From Bryobacterales bacterium F-183 (GTDB lineage: Bacteria; Acidobacteriota; Terriglobia; Bryobacterales; Bryobacteraceae), in the NCBI GenBank assembly GCA_016865505.2, contig AP025252.1, forward strand, positions 5,354,137-5,418,136: DNA of 64,000 bases, read 5' to 3'. How positions within the stretch are numbered: position 1 is the first letter of the stretch; each line of letters starts with the position of its first letter. Shown piece by piece: positions 24,121-33,198 of this stretch. The position numbers and the translations under genes were made by a program. Below the pieces are notes generated by a model. It did not search any database and was not told the DNA's origin. It worked only from the letters and a program-made list of their open reading frames with translations.

Positions 24121-25530
24121 TTGGTCCGCCTGCTGGCAGTGGCGTTGTTCTTGTGGTCCGCGTGGCGGGCGGTCAACCTTTCGATCACGATCGACGAGGC
24201 GTTTACCTTTAACCGGTTTGCATCCGGCGGCTTTGCCGGAGTGTTCCTGTCAGGCTTTGACGCGAATAACCATGTCCTGCATTCGGCGCTGGCGGCGCTG
24301 AGTACGCGGGTGTTCGGGATACACGAGTTTGCATTACGGCTGCCTGCCTTGTTGGGGGCGGCCGTTTTTCTTTGGGTGTTGCCCGGGTTGTTGCGCCGAT
24401 TGCTGCCGGGCGCGGTTTGGCAACAGGCGCTGGCGATGGTGGTGCTGGCGGGGAATCCGCTGACCTTGGACTTGCTGTGCCTGGCACGCGGGTACTCACT
24501 GGCGTTGGGGTTGTTTGCGCTGGCTTTGGCGCGATTGCTGGCGTACTCGGATACGCAGGAGCGGCGCGAGTTGTACGGAATGAGCATCGCGCTGGGGCTT
24601 TGCGTGAGTGCGAACCTGACGTTCGGGTACGTGGCGCTGGCGACGATGATCGCGGCGGTGGCGGTGGCGTGGCAGCGGGGACGCGGGGTCGCGCATGGGT
24701 GGGCGGCGGTTTGGCCTGCACTGCTGATTGCCGCGTTTGTACTGATGCTGCCGTTGAGCCGGGCTGAGGGCGGAAGCTTTTACTTTGGCGCGACGACGTT
24801 GCGTAGCTCGGCGGAGACGACGACGGATGCGTTTCTGCTGCATGATCCGGAAAATCTGGGGCCCATGGGGGGCGAGCGGGTAAGGGCACGGTTCGCGCGG
24901 CGGTTTCTGCCTGTGGCGGCGATTGTACTGGGGCTGCTTTGCCTGGGTTGGTGGTTGCGCGGACGGCATCGCGATGTGACGTTGCTGGCGGGGGTGCTGT
25001 ACTGTGCGCTGGGTGGATATTGGGTGGCGCATATGTGGTTGCGGTCCCCGTATCCGAGCGAACGTACGGGGTTGAGTTTGGTGTTCCTGTTTCTGTTGTG
25101 CCTGGCAGCGGCCGCGGGGCGGTTGCGGTATCTGGAATGGAACTGGTGGGCGATTGGAGTTCCAGCGTGCCTGGTGTTTGGCGGGCTGGCGTTGCAGTTT
25201 GCACTGACTAGTGACCCGCGGTTTGTGTGGGCGTGGTACGACGAGCGCGACAATCGCGCGATGGTGGACTTTTTGGAACAGAAGCAAGTGCGGCGAGTGA
25301 GTTCGCACTGGATGTTTCAGCCGGCACTGGAGTTTTACCGCGCCGCTGGGCGTCTGCCTGGACTTCAGCCTGTGGTGCAACAAATGGGCGACACGCCTTT
25401 GTTACAGGATCATGACGCTTATATCCTGCTGAAGACTGACACACGATTGTTACAAAACAAGGGTCTTTCGGTGGCCTGGCGAAGTTCCGCCAGTAACGTG
25501 TTTGTAGCACTTCCCGGCGAAAACAGATAA
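24121..25530 (+). CDS. GT-C-fold membrane glycosyltransferase-like protein
   Basis: A 469-residue protein with about ten hydrophobic helices and a TIDEAFTF motif (Asp25, Glu26) in the first periplasmic loop. The acidic pair there matches the catalytic position of GT-C enzymes such as ArnT and PMT that use polyprenyl-phosphate sugars. The C-terminal 100 residues form a soluble domain (SSHWMFQPALEFYRAAGRL). Start codon TTG at 24121. Donor and acceptor are not predictable; possible targets are envelope lipids, glycans or exported proteins. Confidence 0.75.
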   Translation: MVRLLAVALFLWSAWRAVNLSITIDEAFTFNRFASGGFAGVFLSGFDANNHVLHSALAALSTRVFGIHEFALRLPALLGAAVFLWVLPGLLRRLLPGAVWQQALAMVVLAGNPLTLDLLCLARGYSLALGLFALALARLLAYSDTQERRELYGMSIALGLCVSANLTFGYVALATMIAAVAVAWQRGRGVAHGWAAVWPALLIAAFVLMLPLSRAEGGSFYFGATTLRSSAETTTDAFLLHDPENLGPMGGERVRARFARRFLPVAAIVLGLLCLGWWLRGRHRDVTLLAGVLYCALGGYWVAHMWLRSPYPSERTGLSLVFLFLLCLAAAAGRLRYLEWNWWAIGVPACLVFGGLALQFALTSDPRFVWAWYDERDNRAMVDFLEQKQVRRVSSHWMFQPALEFYRAAGRLPGLQPVVQQMGDTPLLQDHDAYILLKTDTRLLQNKGLSVAWRSSASNVFVALPGENR

Positions 25531-25626
25531 AACCTGTGGATTACATTTCCTGGAAACAGCGCTGTATTCAAGCTGTAATTTGGCACTGTTAATTTTGGGA
25601 GCGTTACACGTCGTATCGCTCTTCGA

Positions 25627-28395
25627 ATGTCTCTACGCAATTCCGCACTTACCCTTGCCGCCTGTGCCGTGTTCGCCGTGGCGCAGACGGTTCCGTCTCC
25701 TACATCCAACAACGCTCTCATCAACGGGCAGATCTTTGATGCCGCGAATGGCCAGCCTGTTCGTAACGCATCTGTCATGGTGAAGGACAACGTGTCCCTT
25801 TCCGCCAAGACGGACACCGATGGACGTTATCAGTTGAAGGTTCCGGCCGGGAAGTACACGCTTTTGGTTCGCGCTGAGAACTTCTTGGAAACCGAGATTG
25901 AAGCCGTCGATGCCAAGGCGGGGGAGCCTGTCGAGGCGAGTACGGTAATGGCGGGCAAAGGCACTGTGACCTCCGTCGACGTTGTGGAGAAGGTTGGTAG
26001 CGTCGCGGCTACGGCCGAGGCGATGCTGACGGAACGCAAGTTAGCGGCTGTTGTTAGCGATTCGATTTCGAGCGATGAGATCCACAATTCCACGGCGAGC
26101 GATGCGGCCGGCGCGCTGGAAAAGGTGACCGGTATTTCGATTGTCGATCAGGGTTATGTGTACGTTCGCGGATTGGGCGAACGGTATAGCTCGACGATGT
26201 TGAATTCCGCGATGGTTCCGACGACGGAACCGGAGAAGCGCGTGGTGTCGCTGGATCTTTTTCCCGCGCAGTTGATTGACAGCATCAAGGTACTGAAGAC
26301 GTATTCGCCAGAGTTGCCCGGTGAGTTTTCCGGCGGCCTGGTGCAGATGCAGACGGTTGAGTTTCCGACGGCGAAGGTACTTCAGTTTTCTGCCAATTTC
26401 GGGTTCAATAGCCGGACGACGTTCCAGCGATTTGCGAGCTACCCCGGTGGTGGACGCGACTTTTTTGGGTTTGACGATGGTACGCGCAACTTGCCTGGTT
26501 CGCTGCCGGAGAACCGGCGTTTGTTTCCGGGCGCTGTGAGCGCCAACGAGTTACAGCAAATTGGCCGTAGCTTTCCGAATAACTGGGAGCCGGAGTTCCG
26601 CAATTCGATGCGTCCGCAGCAGAGCTATTCGCTGGTGGGCGGCGGGACGATCAAACGCTTTGGCGTGGTCGGCGCGATTACCTTTGCGAACAGGCCGCAG
26701 TACCAGAGCGAGATCAACCGGTATCTGCGCCAGCAGGGCAGCCAGCCGTATGTCTTCACGAACTATGAGGACTTTCGGAGCTATAACGAGAGTGCGCGGT
26801 TGGGCGGTGTGCTGAATGTGGCGTACCGCATCAACAACAATCACAAGATCGTGCTGCGGAATACACTGACGCGCGATACGGATAAAGAGGCTCGTGAGTT
26901 TAGCGGGTACGACGGCGGCGTCGATTCCGTGCTGTATTCGCAGCGCCTCCGCTGGGTGGAACGCGGAATGCTTTCGACCAGCGTGGAAGGCGACCATGCG
27001 ATTGAGAAGTTTGGCAATTCCCTGCTGAAGTGGCAGTTGACGTATTCGACGTCCACGCGCAATGAGCCCGATATGCGGGAAGTATTCCGCAGTCCTCTAC
27101 CGAACGGGCAGTTGCGCTTTGTGGCTTTGGGATCGTCGGCGCTGCGCTTTTCGAACGATTTGCAGGATCAGATTTGGGAACCGCAAACCGACTTCAGCCG
27201 GCCGTTCTACAAGGGCCGGGTGACGGGGTTGTTCAAGATGGGGTTCCGCGGCACGTACCGGAATCGCGACTTTCAGGCTCGCCGCTTCCGGTTTATTCCG
27301 CAGCAGGTTTCGACGCTGAATCTGACGCTGCCGAGCAATCAGTTGTTTGCGCCGGAGAACATCCGGTCCAACGGGTTCCAGCTTGTGGAGTTCACGCGCG
27401 CTACGGATAAGTACGACGCGAGCATGAACGTACTGGCCGGGTTCGCGATGGTGGACTTGAGCATGGGTCCGCGGTGGCGCGTGGTCGGTGGGTTCCGCAT
27501 TGAAGACGCGGATATCCAGGTGAATACGCTCGATCCGCTGGTGCCGAATGGACAGGCTCAGTCGGCGAAGCTGGTGAATCGGGATCCGATGCCGGCACTG
27601 AATGTGATTTATGCGCTGAATGGCCGGCAGAACTTGCGGTTCAGCTACAGCCAAACAGTGTCGCGTCCGGACTTCCGCGAGCTGTCGCCGTTCGACTTCA
27701 ACAACGTGCTGGGTGGATTTGTCGCACAGGGCAACCCGAATCTGGTTCGGGCAAAGATCACCAACTATGACGGCCGCTGGGAGTGGTTCCTGGGTGGGAA
27801 TGAGCTGATCGCGGCCAGTTTCTTCTATAAGAAGTTCACCAATCCGATTGAGGTGACGATTCTGCCGTCGAACGATTTGCGCCAGACCTACGTGAATGCG
27901 GCGGGTGCGAACAATCGCGGGCTTGAGCTCGAGTACCGGCAGGGGTTCCGGCGTGTGAGCCGGAGGCTGTCAGACTTTCAGGGACAGGCGAACTTTACGT
28001 TTGTCGATTCGGATATCCAGATCCGCCCGACCGATGCGGCGCTGCTGACATCGAAGAATCGCCCGCTGTTGGGGCAGAGCCGGTACATCTTCAATTTCAT
28101 TTCGGAGTGGAGCAAGCCGAGGCTCCATTCGGCCGCGCGCTTTTATGTGAACTACGTGTCGCGGCGTATCTCGGACGTGGGTACGTTCCAGCTTCCTGAT
28201 ATTTACCAGGAAGGGAACGTGTTCCTCGATTTCAACTATCAATACACCTTCAGCGAAAAGAGTAAGTGGGGACTGAAGTTCAACGCGGAAAACCTCGGCG
28301 ACAACCATTACCGGTGGACGCAGGGCGATTTTCTGCAGCGTAGCTACCGGTTGGGGCGTACGTTCTCGGTCGGCATCGGCTACTCGATTTTCTAA
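25627..28395 (+). CDS. TonB-dependent outer membrane receptor
   Basis: A 922-residue receptor. A signal peptide (residues 1-20, ending AVAQ) is followed by a carboxypeptidase-regulatory-like domain (residues 30-115, INGQIFDAANGQPVRNASV), a plug domain (about 140-245, with VYVRGLGERYSSTMLN) and a 22-strand barrel ending in aromatic Phe (SVGIGYSIF). This domain order is typical of SusC-like or acidobacterial receptors that import large substrates using TonB energy. The next gene (24 bases on) encodes a secreted protein likely to act with it. The region 25531-25626 holds no clear promoter. Confidence 0.92.
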   Translation: MSLRNSALTLAACAVFAVAQTVPSPTSNNALINGQIFDAANGQPVRNASVMVKDNVSLSAKTDTDGRYQLKVPAGKYTLLVRAENFLETEIEAVDAKAGEPVEASTVMAGKGTVTSVDVVEKVGSVAATAEAMLTERKLAAVVSDSISSDEIHNSTASDAAGALEKVTGISIVDQGYVYVRGLGERYSSTMLNSAMVPTTEPEKRVVSLDLFPAQLIDSIKVLKTYSPELPGEFSGGLVQMQTVEFPTAKVLQFSANFGFNSRTTFQRFASYPGGGRDFFGFDDGTRNLPGSLPENRRLFPGAVSANELQQIGRSFPNNWEPEFRNSMRPQQSYSLVGGGTIKRFGVVGAITFANRPQYQSEINRYLRQQGSQPYVFTNYEDFRSYNESARLGGVLNVAYRINNNHKIVLRNTLTRDTDKEAREFSGYDGGVDSVLYSQRLRWVERGMLSTSVEGDHAIEKFGNSLLKWQLTYSTSTRNEPDMREVFRSPLPNGQLRFVALGSSALRFSNDLQDQIWEPQTDFSRPFYKGRVTGLFKMGFRGTYRNRDFQARRFRFIPQQVSTLNLTLPSNQLFAPENIRSNGFQLVEFTRATDKYDASMNVLAGFAMVDLSMGPRWRVVGGFRIEDADIQVNTLDPLVPNGQAQSAKLVNRDPMPALNVIYALNGRQNLRFSYSQTVSRPDFRELSPFDFNNVLGGFVAQGNPNLVRAKITNYDGRWEWFLGGNELIAASFFYKKFTNPIEVTILPSNDLRQTYVNAAGANNRGLELEYRQGFRRVSRRLSDFQGQANFTFVDSDIQIRPTDAALLTSKNRPLLGQSRYIFNFISEWSKPRLHSAARFYVNYVSRRISDVGTFQLPDIYQEGNVFLDFNYQYTFSEKSKWGLKFNAENLGDNHYRWTQGDFLQRSYRLGRTFSVGIGYSIF

Positions 28396-28419
28396 ATCAA
28401 CGAGGTTCCAGGACAAACC

Positions 28420-30180
28420 ATGAAGAAGAGTTCCTTTCGGGCTCTAGGATACGCGTGTCTGCTCAGCGCGGTGGCATCGATTGCCGCTGTTGCGCAGGAA
28501 ACGATTCCGGTGCCGAACATTGCGATGTATGTGTGGACGGATAAGTATGTCTATCAGCCGGGCGAGCGCGCCACGCTGCGTTGGACAGTAAAGACAAATG
28601 ACGACGCCACGGAGTACACGATGGTGGCGTACCGTCAGAACAATCAGACCGGCAAGCGGTTCTTTCTGCCGGGGCTGACGGAAGAAGTGACGGACATCAC
28701 CGGCAAGAAGGTCGGCGAGTTTGCTCCGGCGCCGCTTCAGAATGCGACGAAGGCTGTGGTGGCGGGTGACGGCGGGCTGATTGGCGCGCTGACGATTCCC
28801 AATGAACTCGGTATGCACACGATTGTCGTGCAATTGCGCGATGCATCGGGCCTGCGCGTATTGAAGTCCGCCTACATGAAGATTGGCGTGGTCGATGAGT
28901 TTGTGACGCTATCGGGCAACATCGAAGAAACTCGCGTGCTGGTGAACACGAAGGCCTATCGCCTGAGCGGCACGGTGTTTGTTCGCAACAACGCGATTCT
29001 GATTATCGATCCGGGTACGTTCATCATCGGGCAGCCGGGTTCGCAGCCGCCGAGCGCTTTGATCGTGACGCGGAATGCGCAGATCTACGCGGCGGGTACG
29101 AAGGCACGGCCGATTATCATGACGAGTTCGCGGCCGTTTGGCGAGCGTACGCGCGGCGACTGGGGCGGCCTTGTGCTGCTTGGCCGGGCGCCGATCAACG
29201 TGGCTTCGGGTGCGGATCCGAACCGTCCGAATGCGGATGGCGAGTTCAGCATTGAAGGTCTGCCGGCGACGGAAGATACGCGCTATGGTGGCAGCAATCC
29301 GGATCACAACTGCGGGACGTTGAAGTACGTTCGCGTGGAGTACGCTGGTGCGATCCTGTCGCCGAATAACGAATTGAACTCCTTTACCTGGGGTGGTTGC
29401 GGCAAGGCCACGGTGAGCGAATATCTGCAGGCGCATTATGGCCTGGACGACAGCTTTGAGTGGTTCGGCGGTACGAGCGATGCGAAGTACCTGGTGGGCG
29501 GCCTTGGTGCCGACGACTTTGTCGATTACCAGTTGGGGTACACGGGCCGCATCCAGTTCGGGGTGTTTTATCAGAGCGCGGATTCGAATGGCAATCGCGG
29601 GATTGAAGGCGACAACAGCGAGTACAACAACTCAGCGACGCCGAGGTCGCGCCCGCAGATGTACAACCTGACGTTTATCGGCAGCGGGGTTCCGGGATTT
29701 GACGAAGGCGACTCTCCGGGGATCTTCCTGCGCCGTGGCGCGGGTGGCGAGCTCAACAACATGCTGGTGACGCGCTTCTATTCGTCTGGCGTTCGCGCCA
29801 ACGATGCGACCACGCAGGCGCAGGTGGACGCGGGTACGGTGACGATGAATGGCGTCCTGCTGTGGAACAACGGACTCGGTACGTCGGCGGCGAATACGGT
29901 AGCGGGCCAGGTGCATACGGATCTGGGGACGTTTGCGGCGGGTACGCGCGGATCGGGCTTGAACTTCTTTGCGCTGGATCCGATGCTGCGGCGTCCGTTT
30001 GAGTACAGCGATCCGGACTTCCGTCCGATGACGGGGTCGCCGGTGTTCCGGGCGAACTGGATTCAGCCTCCGGATGACGGGTTCTTCCAGAATGCCGGGT
30101 TCATCGGGGGTATGGGCGATTCCAACTGGATGGAAGAGTGGACGAACTTCCTGGTGGATTCCGACATTAAGGTGCCGTAA
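28420..30180 (+). CDS. Secreted beta-helix-like protein paired with the TonB receptor
   Basis: A 586-residue protein with a signal peptide (MKKSSFRALGYACLLSA..., cleaved near AVAQ, residue 26). Residues 30-165 form an Ig-like beta domain (YQPGERATLRWTV), and the remainder resembles a right-handed parallel beta-helix, with repeated short strands and aligned Asn/Gly residues (TKARPIIMTSSRPFGER, LKYVRVEYAGAIL). Similar proteins are found next to TonB receptors in Bacteroidota and Acidobacteriota and are generally annotated hypothetical. It probably binds or delivers the substrate of the receptor, but this is inferred only. A strong terminator follows. Confidence 0.8.
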   Translation: MKKSSFRALGYACLLSAVASIAAVAQETIPVPNIAMYVWTDKYVYQPGERATLRWTVKTNDDATEYTMVAYRQNNQTGKRFFLPGLTEEVTDITGKKVGEFAPAPLQNATKAVVAGDGGLIGALTIPNELGMHTIVVQLRDASGLRVLKSAYMKIGVVDEFVTLSGNIEETRVLVNTKAYRLSGTVFVRNNAILIIDPGTFIIGQPGSQPPSALIVTRNAQIYAAGTKARPIIMTSSRPFGERTRGDWGGLVLLGRAPINVASGADPNRPNADGEFSIEGLPATEDTRYGGSNPDHNCGTLKYVRVEYAGAILSPNNELNSFTWGGCGKATVSEYLQAHYGLDDSFEWFGGTSDAKYLVGGLGADDFVDYQLGYTGRIQFGVFYQSADSNGNRGIEGDNSEYNNSATPRSRPQMYNLTFIGSGVPGFDEGDSPGIFLRRGAGGELNNMLVTRFYSSGVRANDATTQAQVDAGTVTMNGVLLWNNGLGTSAANTVAGQVHTDLGTFAAGTRGSGLNFFALDPMLRRPFEYSDPDFRPMTGSPVFRANWIQPPDDGFFQNAGFIGGMGDSNWMEEWTNFLVDSDIKVP

Positions 30181-30203
30181 GTAGTAGAAATTTGAGGTAC
30201 TTT

Positions 30204-30237
30204 GGCGGGGTGCTACGGCATCCCGCCTTTTTGTTTT
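30204..30237 (+). terminator. Rho-independent terminator after the TonB-receptor operon
   Basis: The stem GGCGGGgTGC / GCAtCCCGCC (one mismatch, TACG loop, 30204-30227) is followed by TTTTTGTTTTT. It lies 24 bases after the stop of the secreted protein, the clearest intrinsic terminator in the window. Confidence 0.85.
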
Positions 30238-30288
30238 TCCAGTTTGCGATTTGCGAATTGGAATAAAACTTGGCAGAATGAGGGAAGT

Positions 30289-30801
30289 GTGGTAGGCCAA
30301 GATGTTGCGTTGCTGCTGGATCTTTGCCGACGATCCAATGCCTCGAAAGTGCTGGCAAAGGATGTCGCGGCGAGCCTGCGTCTGTCGCAGTCCGAAGTGT
30401 CCAAGGCGATTCGGCGGTGTGTCGAGTCCGGACTTTTGCATTGGACGGATCTGGAGTGGCGGGTGAACCGCGCGGGGCTGGTGGAGTTTCTTATCCACGG
30501 CATCCGGTATGTGTTTCCGCTGGTGCGCGGGACCTTGGTTCGGGGTTATCCGACCGGTGCCTGGGTGGAGCCACTGAAGGGGATGATCGCGGCTGGAGAT
30601 CCACCGGAGGTTTGGACGCACCCGAACGGTACGGTGCGGGGGCTGGCAGTGCCTCCGCTGTACAAAACGGCTCCCGAGGCGGCGATACGGGACGAAGCGT
30701 TGTACCGCATGTTTGCCTTGTGCGATGCGCTGCGTGGGGGGCGGGCACGGGAACGGAAGCTTGCGGCCGAGTTGGTGAAGGCGCAGATCTTGCATGCGTG
30801 A
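30289..30801 (+). CDS. Winged-helix/MarR-like protein paired with a nucleotidyltransferase
   Basis: From the GTG at 30289 the protein has 170 residues. Residues 8-60 form a helix-turn-helix (KDVAASLRLSQSEVSKAIRR), followed by a wing (HWTDLEWRVNRAGLVEFLI) and a C-terminal domain with GTLVRGYPTGAWVEPLKGMI that I cannot assign. It overlaps the AbiEii-like gene by 8 bases. In AbiE-type modules the first gene is an HTH antitoxin (AbiEi) that represses the operon, and the second is the toxin. The HTH here is MarR-like rather than the usual AbiEi fold, so this is a variant arrangement. An earlier in-frame TTG (30202) lies inside the upstream terminator and is rejected. Confidence 0.75.
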   Translation: MVGQDVALLLDLCRRSNASKVLAKDVAASLRLSQSEVSKAIRRCVESGLLHWTDLEWRVNRAGLVEFLIHGIRYVFPLVRGTLVRGYPTGAWVEPLKGMIAAGDPPEVWTHPNGTVRGLAVPPLYKTAPEAAIRDEALYRMFALCDALRGGRARERKLAAELVKAQILHA

Positions 30802-31477
30802 CCCGAATCTGGTGCTGCTGGGGGAAGCTGCTGGGAAGTTGAGACCGTTGCTCGATGAGATTGTGTTCGTCGGCGGTGCGACGCTGGGGCTTCTGATTAC
30901 CGATCCCGCTTCGGCGCCAATTCGGGCGACCATCGATATCGACGTCATTGCCGAGATTACCAGCTATGCCGCGTACGTCACGATGTCCGAACGGTTGCGG
31001 GCGCTGGGGTTCGCTGAAGATCCCGAGTTGACGTGCCGTTGGCGGCATGAGGCTCTGGTCGTGGATGTCATGCCGTCAGAAGGGGCGGTGCTGGGGTTCA
31101 CCAATATCTGGTACAAAGACGCTCTGCGGGATGCGATACGGTTTGCGCTGCCCGGTGGCGAGAGTATCCGGCTGATTCGTGCTCCGTACTTTCTGGGGAC
31201 CAAGATGGAGGCGTTTCGAGGACGTGGTCGGCGGGACTATTTGACGAGCCACGACCTGGAAGACTTTGTCGCGGTGATTGAAGGGCGGGAGTCCATTGCG
31301 GCGGAGGTTCGCGAATCGCCACTGCATTTGCGGCAGTATCTGGCACACAGTGCGGCGATGCTGTTGCAGGAAGATGCGTTCCTGGATGTTCTGCCCGGGT
31401 TTGTGGTGGACCAGGGTCGAACGCCGTTTGTGCTGGACCGGCTAAGGGCGATTGCCAGTGTTCCGGTAAACGAATAA
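30794..31477 (+). CDS. AbiEii-like nucleotidyltransferase
   Basis: A 227-residue member of the polymerase-beta-type nucleotidyltransferase superfamily. The catalytic motif GG (Gly27-Gly28 in FVGGATLGLL) and metal-binding Asp48-x-Asp50 (TIDIDV) with third Asp91 (LVVDVM) are all present, so the protein looks catalytically intact. AbiEii toxins of type IV TA systems transfer nucleotides to tRNA and block growth, but the biological role of this protein is inferred. Its small size and 5' HTH partner fit a two-gene stress or phage-defence module; no other defence genes are nearby. Confidence 0.8.
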   Translation: MRDPNLVLLGEAAGKLRPLLDEIVFVGGATLGLLITDPASAPIRATIDIDVIAEITSYAAYVTMSERLRALGFAEDPELTCRWRHEALVVDVMPSEGAVLGFTNIWYKDALRDAIRFALPGGESIRLIRAPYFLGTKMEAFRGRGRRDYLTSHDLEDFVAVIEGRESIAAEVRESPLHLRQYLAHSAAMLLQEDAFLDVLPGFVVDQGRTPFVLDRLRAIASVPVNE

Positions 31478-31507
31478 AGCCGGGAAGACTTTCGGTCCTC
31501 CCGGCTT
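31477..31507. terminator. Hairpin shared by converging genes
   Basis: AAGCCGGGAAGAC / GTCCTCCCGGCTT pairs over 13 bp with one mismatch and a TTTCG loop. It lies between the nucleotidyltransferase stop and the stop of the oxidoreductase on the other strand, so it may serve both. No strong T-tract on either side. Confidence 0.5.
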
Positions 31508-31532
31508 CTGTTGTATTTAGTTCGGTTGGCGA

Positions 31533-32855
31533 CTAGGCCTTGGGAGCCTTGTCGACGGCCTTGAACTTCTTCTCGTCGAAGTACATGACCTTGCCTTCGC
31601 GGTAGCTGTTGACGGCCATGGTGATGAGCACCTGGGCGCGGGCGGCAGTTTCCACGTTGAGGGTCGGCTGTTGGCGCGAACGGATGCAATCGAGGAAGTT
31701 GTTGATGTGGGTGTCCATCGTGTCCTTGTTCTCGACGGCGATCTTGATGGGGTCCTTGCCGAACTTGGCCAAGTATTCCTTCGAAGCGCGCTGTTCGGGT
31801 ACGACGGTGATGTGCGGGGCGTAGCCTTCAAAACGGCCGTGTTCGACCATGATGAGCGAGGCATCCTTGCCGCGGATGAGGCCGGGGATGTGCTGGGAGT
31901 TCGCCATGGACGAGCTGAGCACCATCGAGTAGCCGGCGCCGTATTCGGCGATCAGGTGGAACGTATCCGGCACTTCGCGATCGGGGAAGGCATAAATGCC
32001 GCCACCCGACATCACGCGGTGCGGGAACTGGGGGTTGCCCCAGCAGATGTTCATGGGAGCGGCGACGTGGAAGAAGAGGTCCGTGGCGATGCCGCCGGAG
32101 TAATCCCAGTACTTACGGAAGCGGAAGAAGCGGTCGGCGTCGTAGGGGCGCTTGGTCGCTTTGCCGAGGAACATGTTCCAGTCGATGTAGTTGTCGCCCT
32201 TGCCATTGGGGCCGGCTTCAGCATCGATGGGCCAGTTCCATTCGCCTTCGATCGAATTGCGATGGTAGGAACCCTGGCTCATGATGTGCTTGCCGATCAT
32301 GCCGTCGGCGATGGCCTTCTTGGCCTTGTGCCACTGGTCGCCCGAGGTGGTCTGCGAGCCGACCTGCACGATGCGCTTGGTTTCCTTGACGGTGTCCATC
32401 AACTGCTTGACTTCGTCGATGGTGTGGCACATCGGCTTTTCGAGATAGACGTCCTTGCCGGCGTCCATGGCAGCGAGGGCGATGGGGGCGTGCCAGTGGT
32501 CCGGGGTGGCGACGATGACGGCGTCGACGTCAGGACGGGCGAGCACTTCCTTATAGTCCAAGGTGCCGGTGACGGGGCTGTATTCCTTGGCGTAAAATTC
32601 CTTGGCCTTGGTGACGCGCTTCTGGTAGACGTCGCAGACGCCGACGATCTGGCACTTGTTGTTTTCCTTGCCGACTTTAGCGAAGGTGCGAGAGACGTAG
32701 AAGCCGCGGCCACCGGTACCGATCACCGCAACGTTGATGCGATCGTTGGCGCCGAGGACGCGACCGGAGCTTTTGGCTCCTTTGGCGGCCGCCAGCGCGG
32801 AAGTGGCCATGCTAAACGACACAGCCGTGGAGCTAAGGAAGGATCTTCTGTTCAT
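31533..32855 (-). CDS. Secreted Gfo/Idh/MocA-family oxidoreductase
   Basis: A 440-residue NAD(P)-binding oxidoreductase with an N-terminal Tat-type signal ([19 protein letters not shown]), a Rossmann loop VIGTGGRG and the EKP motif in YLEKPMCH that holds the catalytic Lys. The C-terminal domain is the beta-sheet substrate domain. Relatives oxidise or epimerise sugars with a tightly bound cofactor; Tat export would fit folding with the cofactor in the cytoplasm. It is the last gene after an S41-like and an FmdB gene on the same strand (31-base gap). Substrate unknown. Confidence 0.88.
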   Translation of the reverse strand: MNRRSFLSSTAVSFSMATSALAAAKGAKSSGRVLGANDRINVAVIGTGGRGFYVSRTFAKVGKENNKCQIVGVCDVYQKRVTKAKEFYAKEYSPVTGTLDYKEVLARPDVDAVIVATPDHWHAPIALAAMDAGKDVYLEKPMCHTIDEVKQLMDTVKETKRIVQVGSQTTSGDQWHKAKKAIADGMIGKHIMSQGSYHRNSIEGEWNWPIDAEAGPNGKGDNYIDWNMFLGKATKRPYDADRFFRFRKYWDYSGGIATDLFFHVAAPMNICWGNPQFPHRVMSGGGIYAFPDREVPDTFHLIAEYGAGYSMVLSSSMANSQHIPGLIRGKDASLIMVEHGRFEGYAPHITVVPEQRASKEYLAKFGKDPIKIAVENKDTMDTHINNFLDCIRSRQQPTLNVETAARAQVLITMAVNSYREGKVMYFDEKKFKAVDKAPKA

Positions 32856-32886
32856 GACTTTCTCGAAGGAGGACTCTCTGAGTTTA

Positions 32887-33189
32887 CTACTTGGTATCTG
32901 TGGAGGACGACGACGAGCCGGACGATGGTGAGGACGAGGCGGAACCAGAGTCGGAGCTCGAGGAAGAAGCCGGGGCGTTTGATGGGGAAGAGGACGGCTT
33001 TGCAGAGCCGCCCTTATAGTCCGTGATGTAGAAGCCGGAGCCTTTGAACTGCAGAGCCGGGGGCGAGATGAGCCGGGTTACCGGCCCTTTGCCGCATTCG
33101 GCGTGCACTTCGAGCGGGGCATCGGAGAACTTCTGGATGACTTCAAAGTGCTTGGAGCACGATTCACACTTGTACTCGTACAGAGGCAT
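32887..33189 (-). CDS. FmdB-family zinc-ribbon protein
   Basis: A 100-residue protein: [11 protein letters not shown] gives the first Cys pair (Cys8, Cys11), and the family's second pair (usually CPEC) is HAEC (His29, Cys32), so the ribbon is C2HC rather than C4. [17 protein letters not shown] is the conserved family end. It then carries a Ser/Pro-rich tail of about 45 residues. Function of FmdB proteins is still unclear; they are thought to be regulators or metal-site proteins. The gene lies 9 bases after the S41-like gene and probably belongs to the same transcript. Confidence 0.85.
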   Translation of the reverse strand: MPLYEYKCESCSKHFEVIQKFSDAPLEVHAECGKGPVTRLISPPALQFKGSGFYITDYKGGSAKPSSSPSNAPASSSSSDSGSASSSPSSGSSSSSTDTK

Positions 33190-33198
33190 GGTTGTTAC

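Noticed and set aside
31671-33026. 451-codon open frame opposite the Gfo/Idh/MocA gene.
   Set aside because: Antisense of a well-conserved oxidoreductase; biased composition and no family resemblance.
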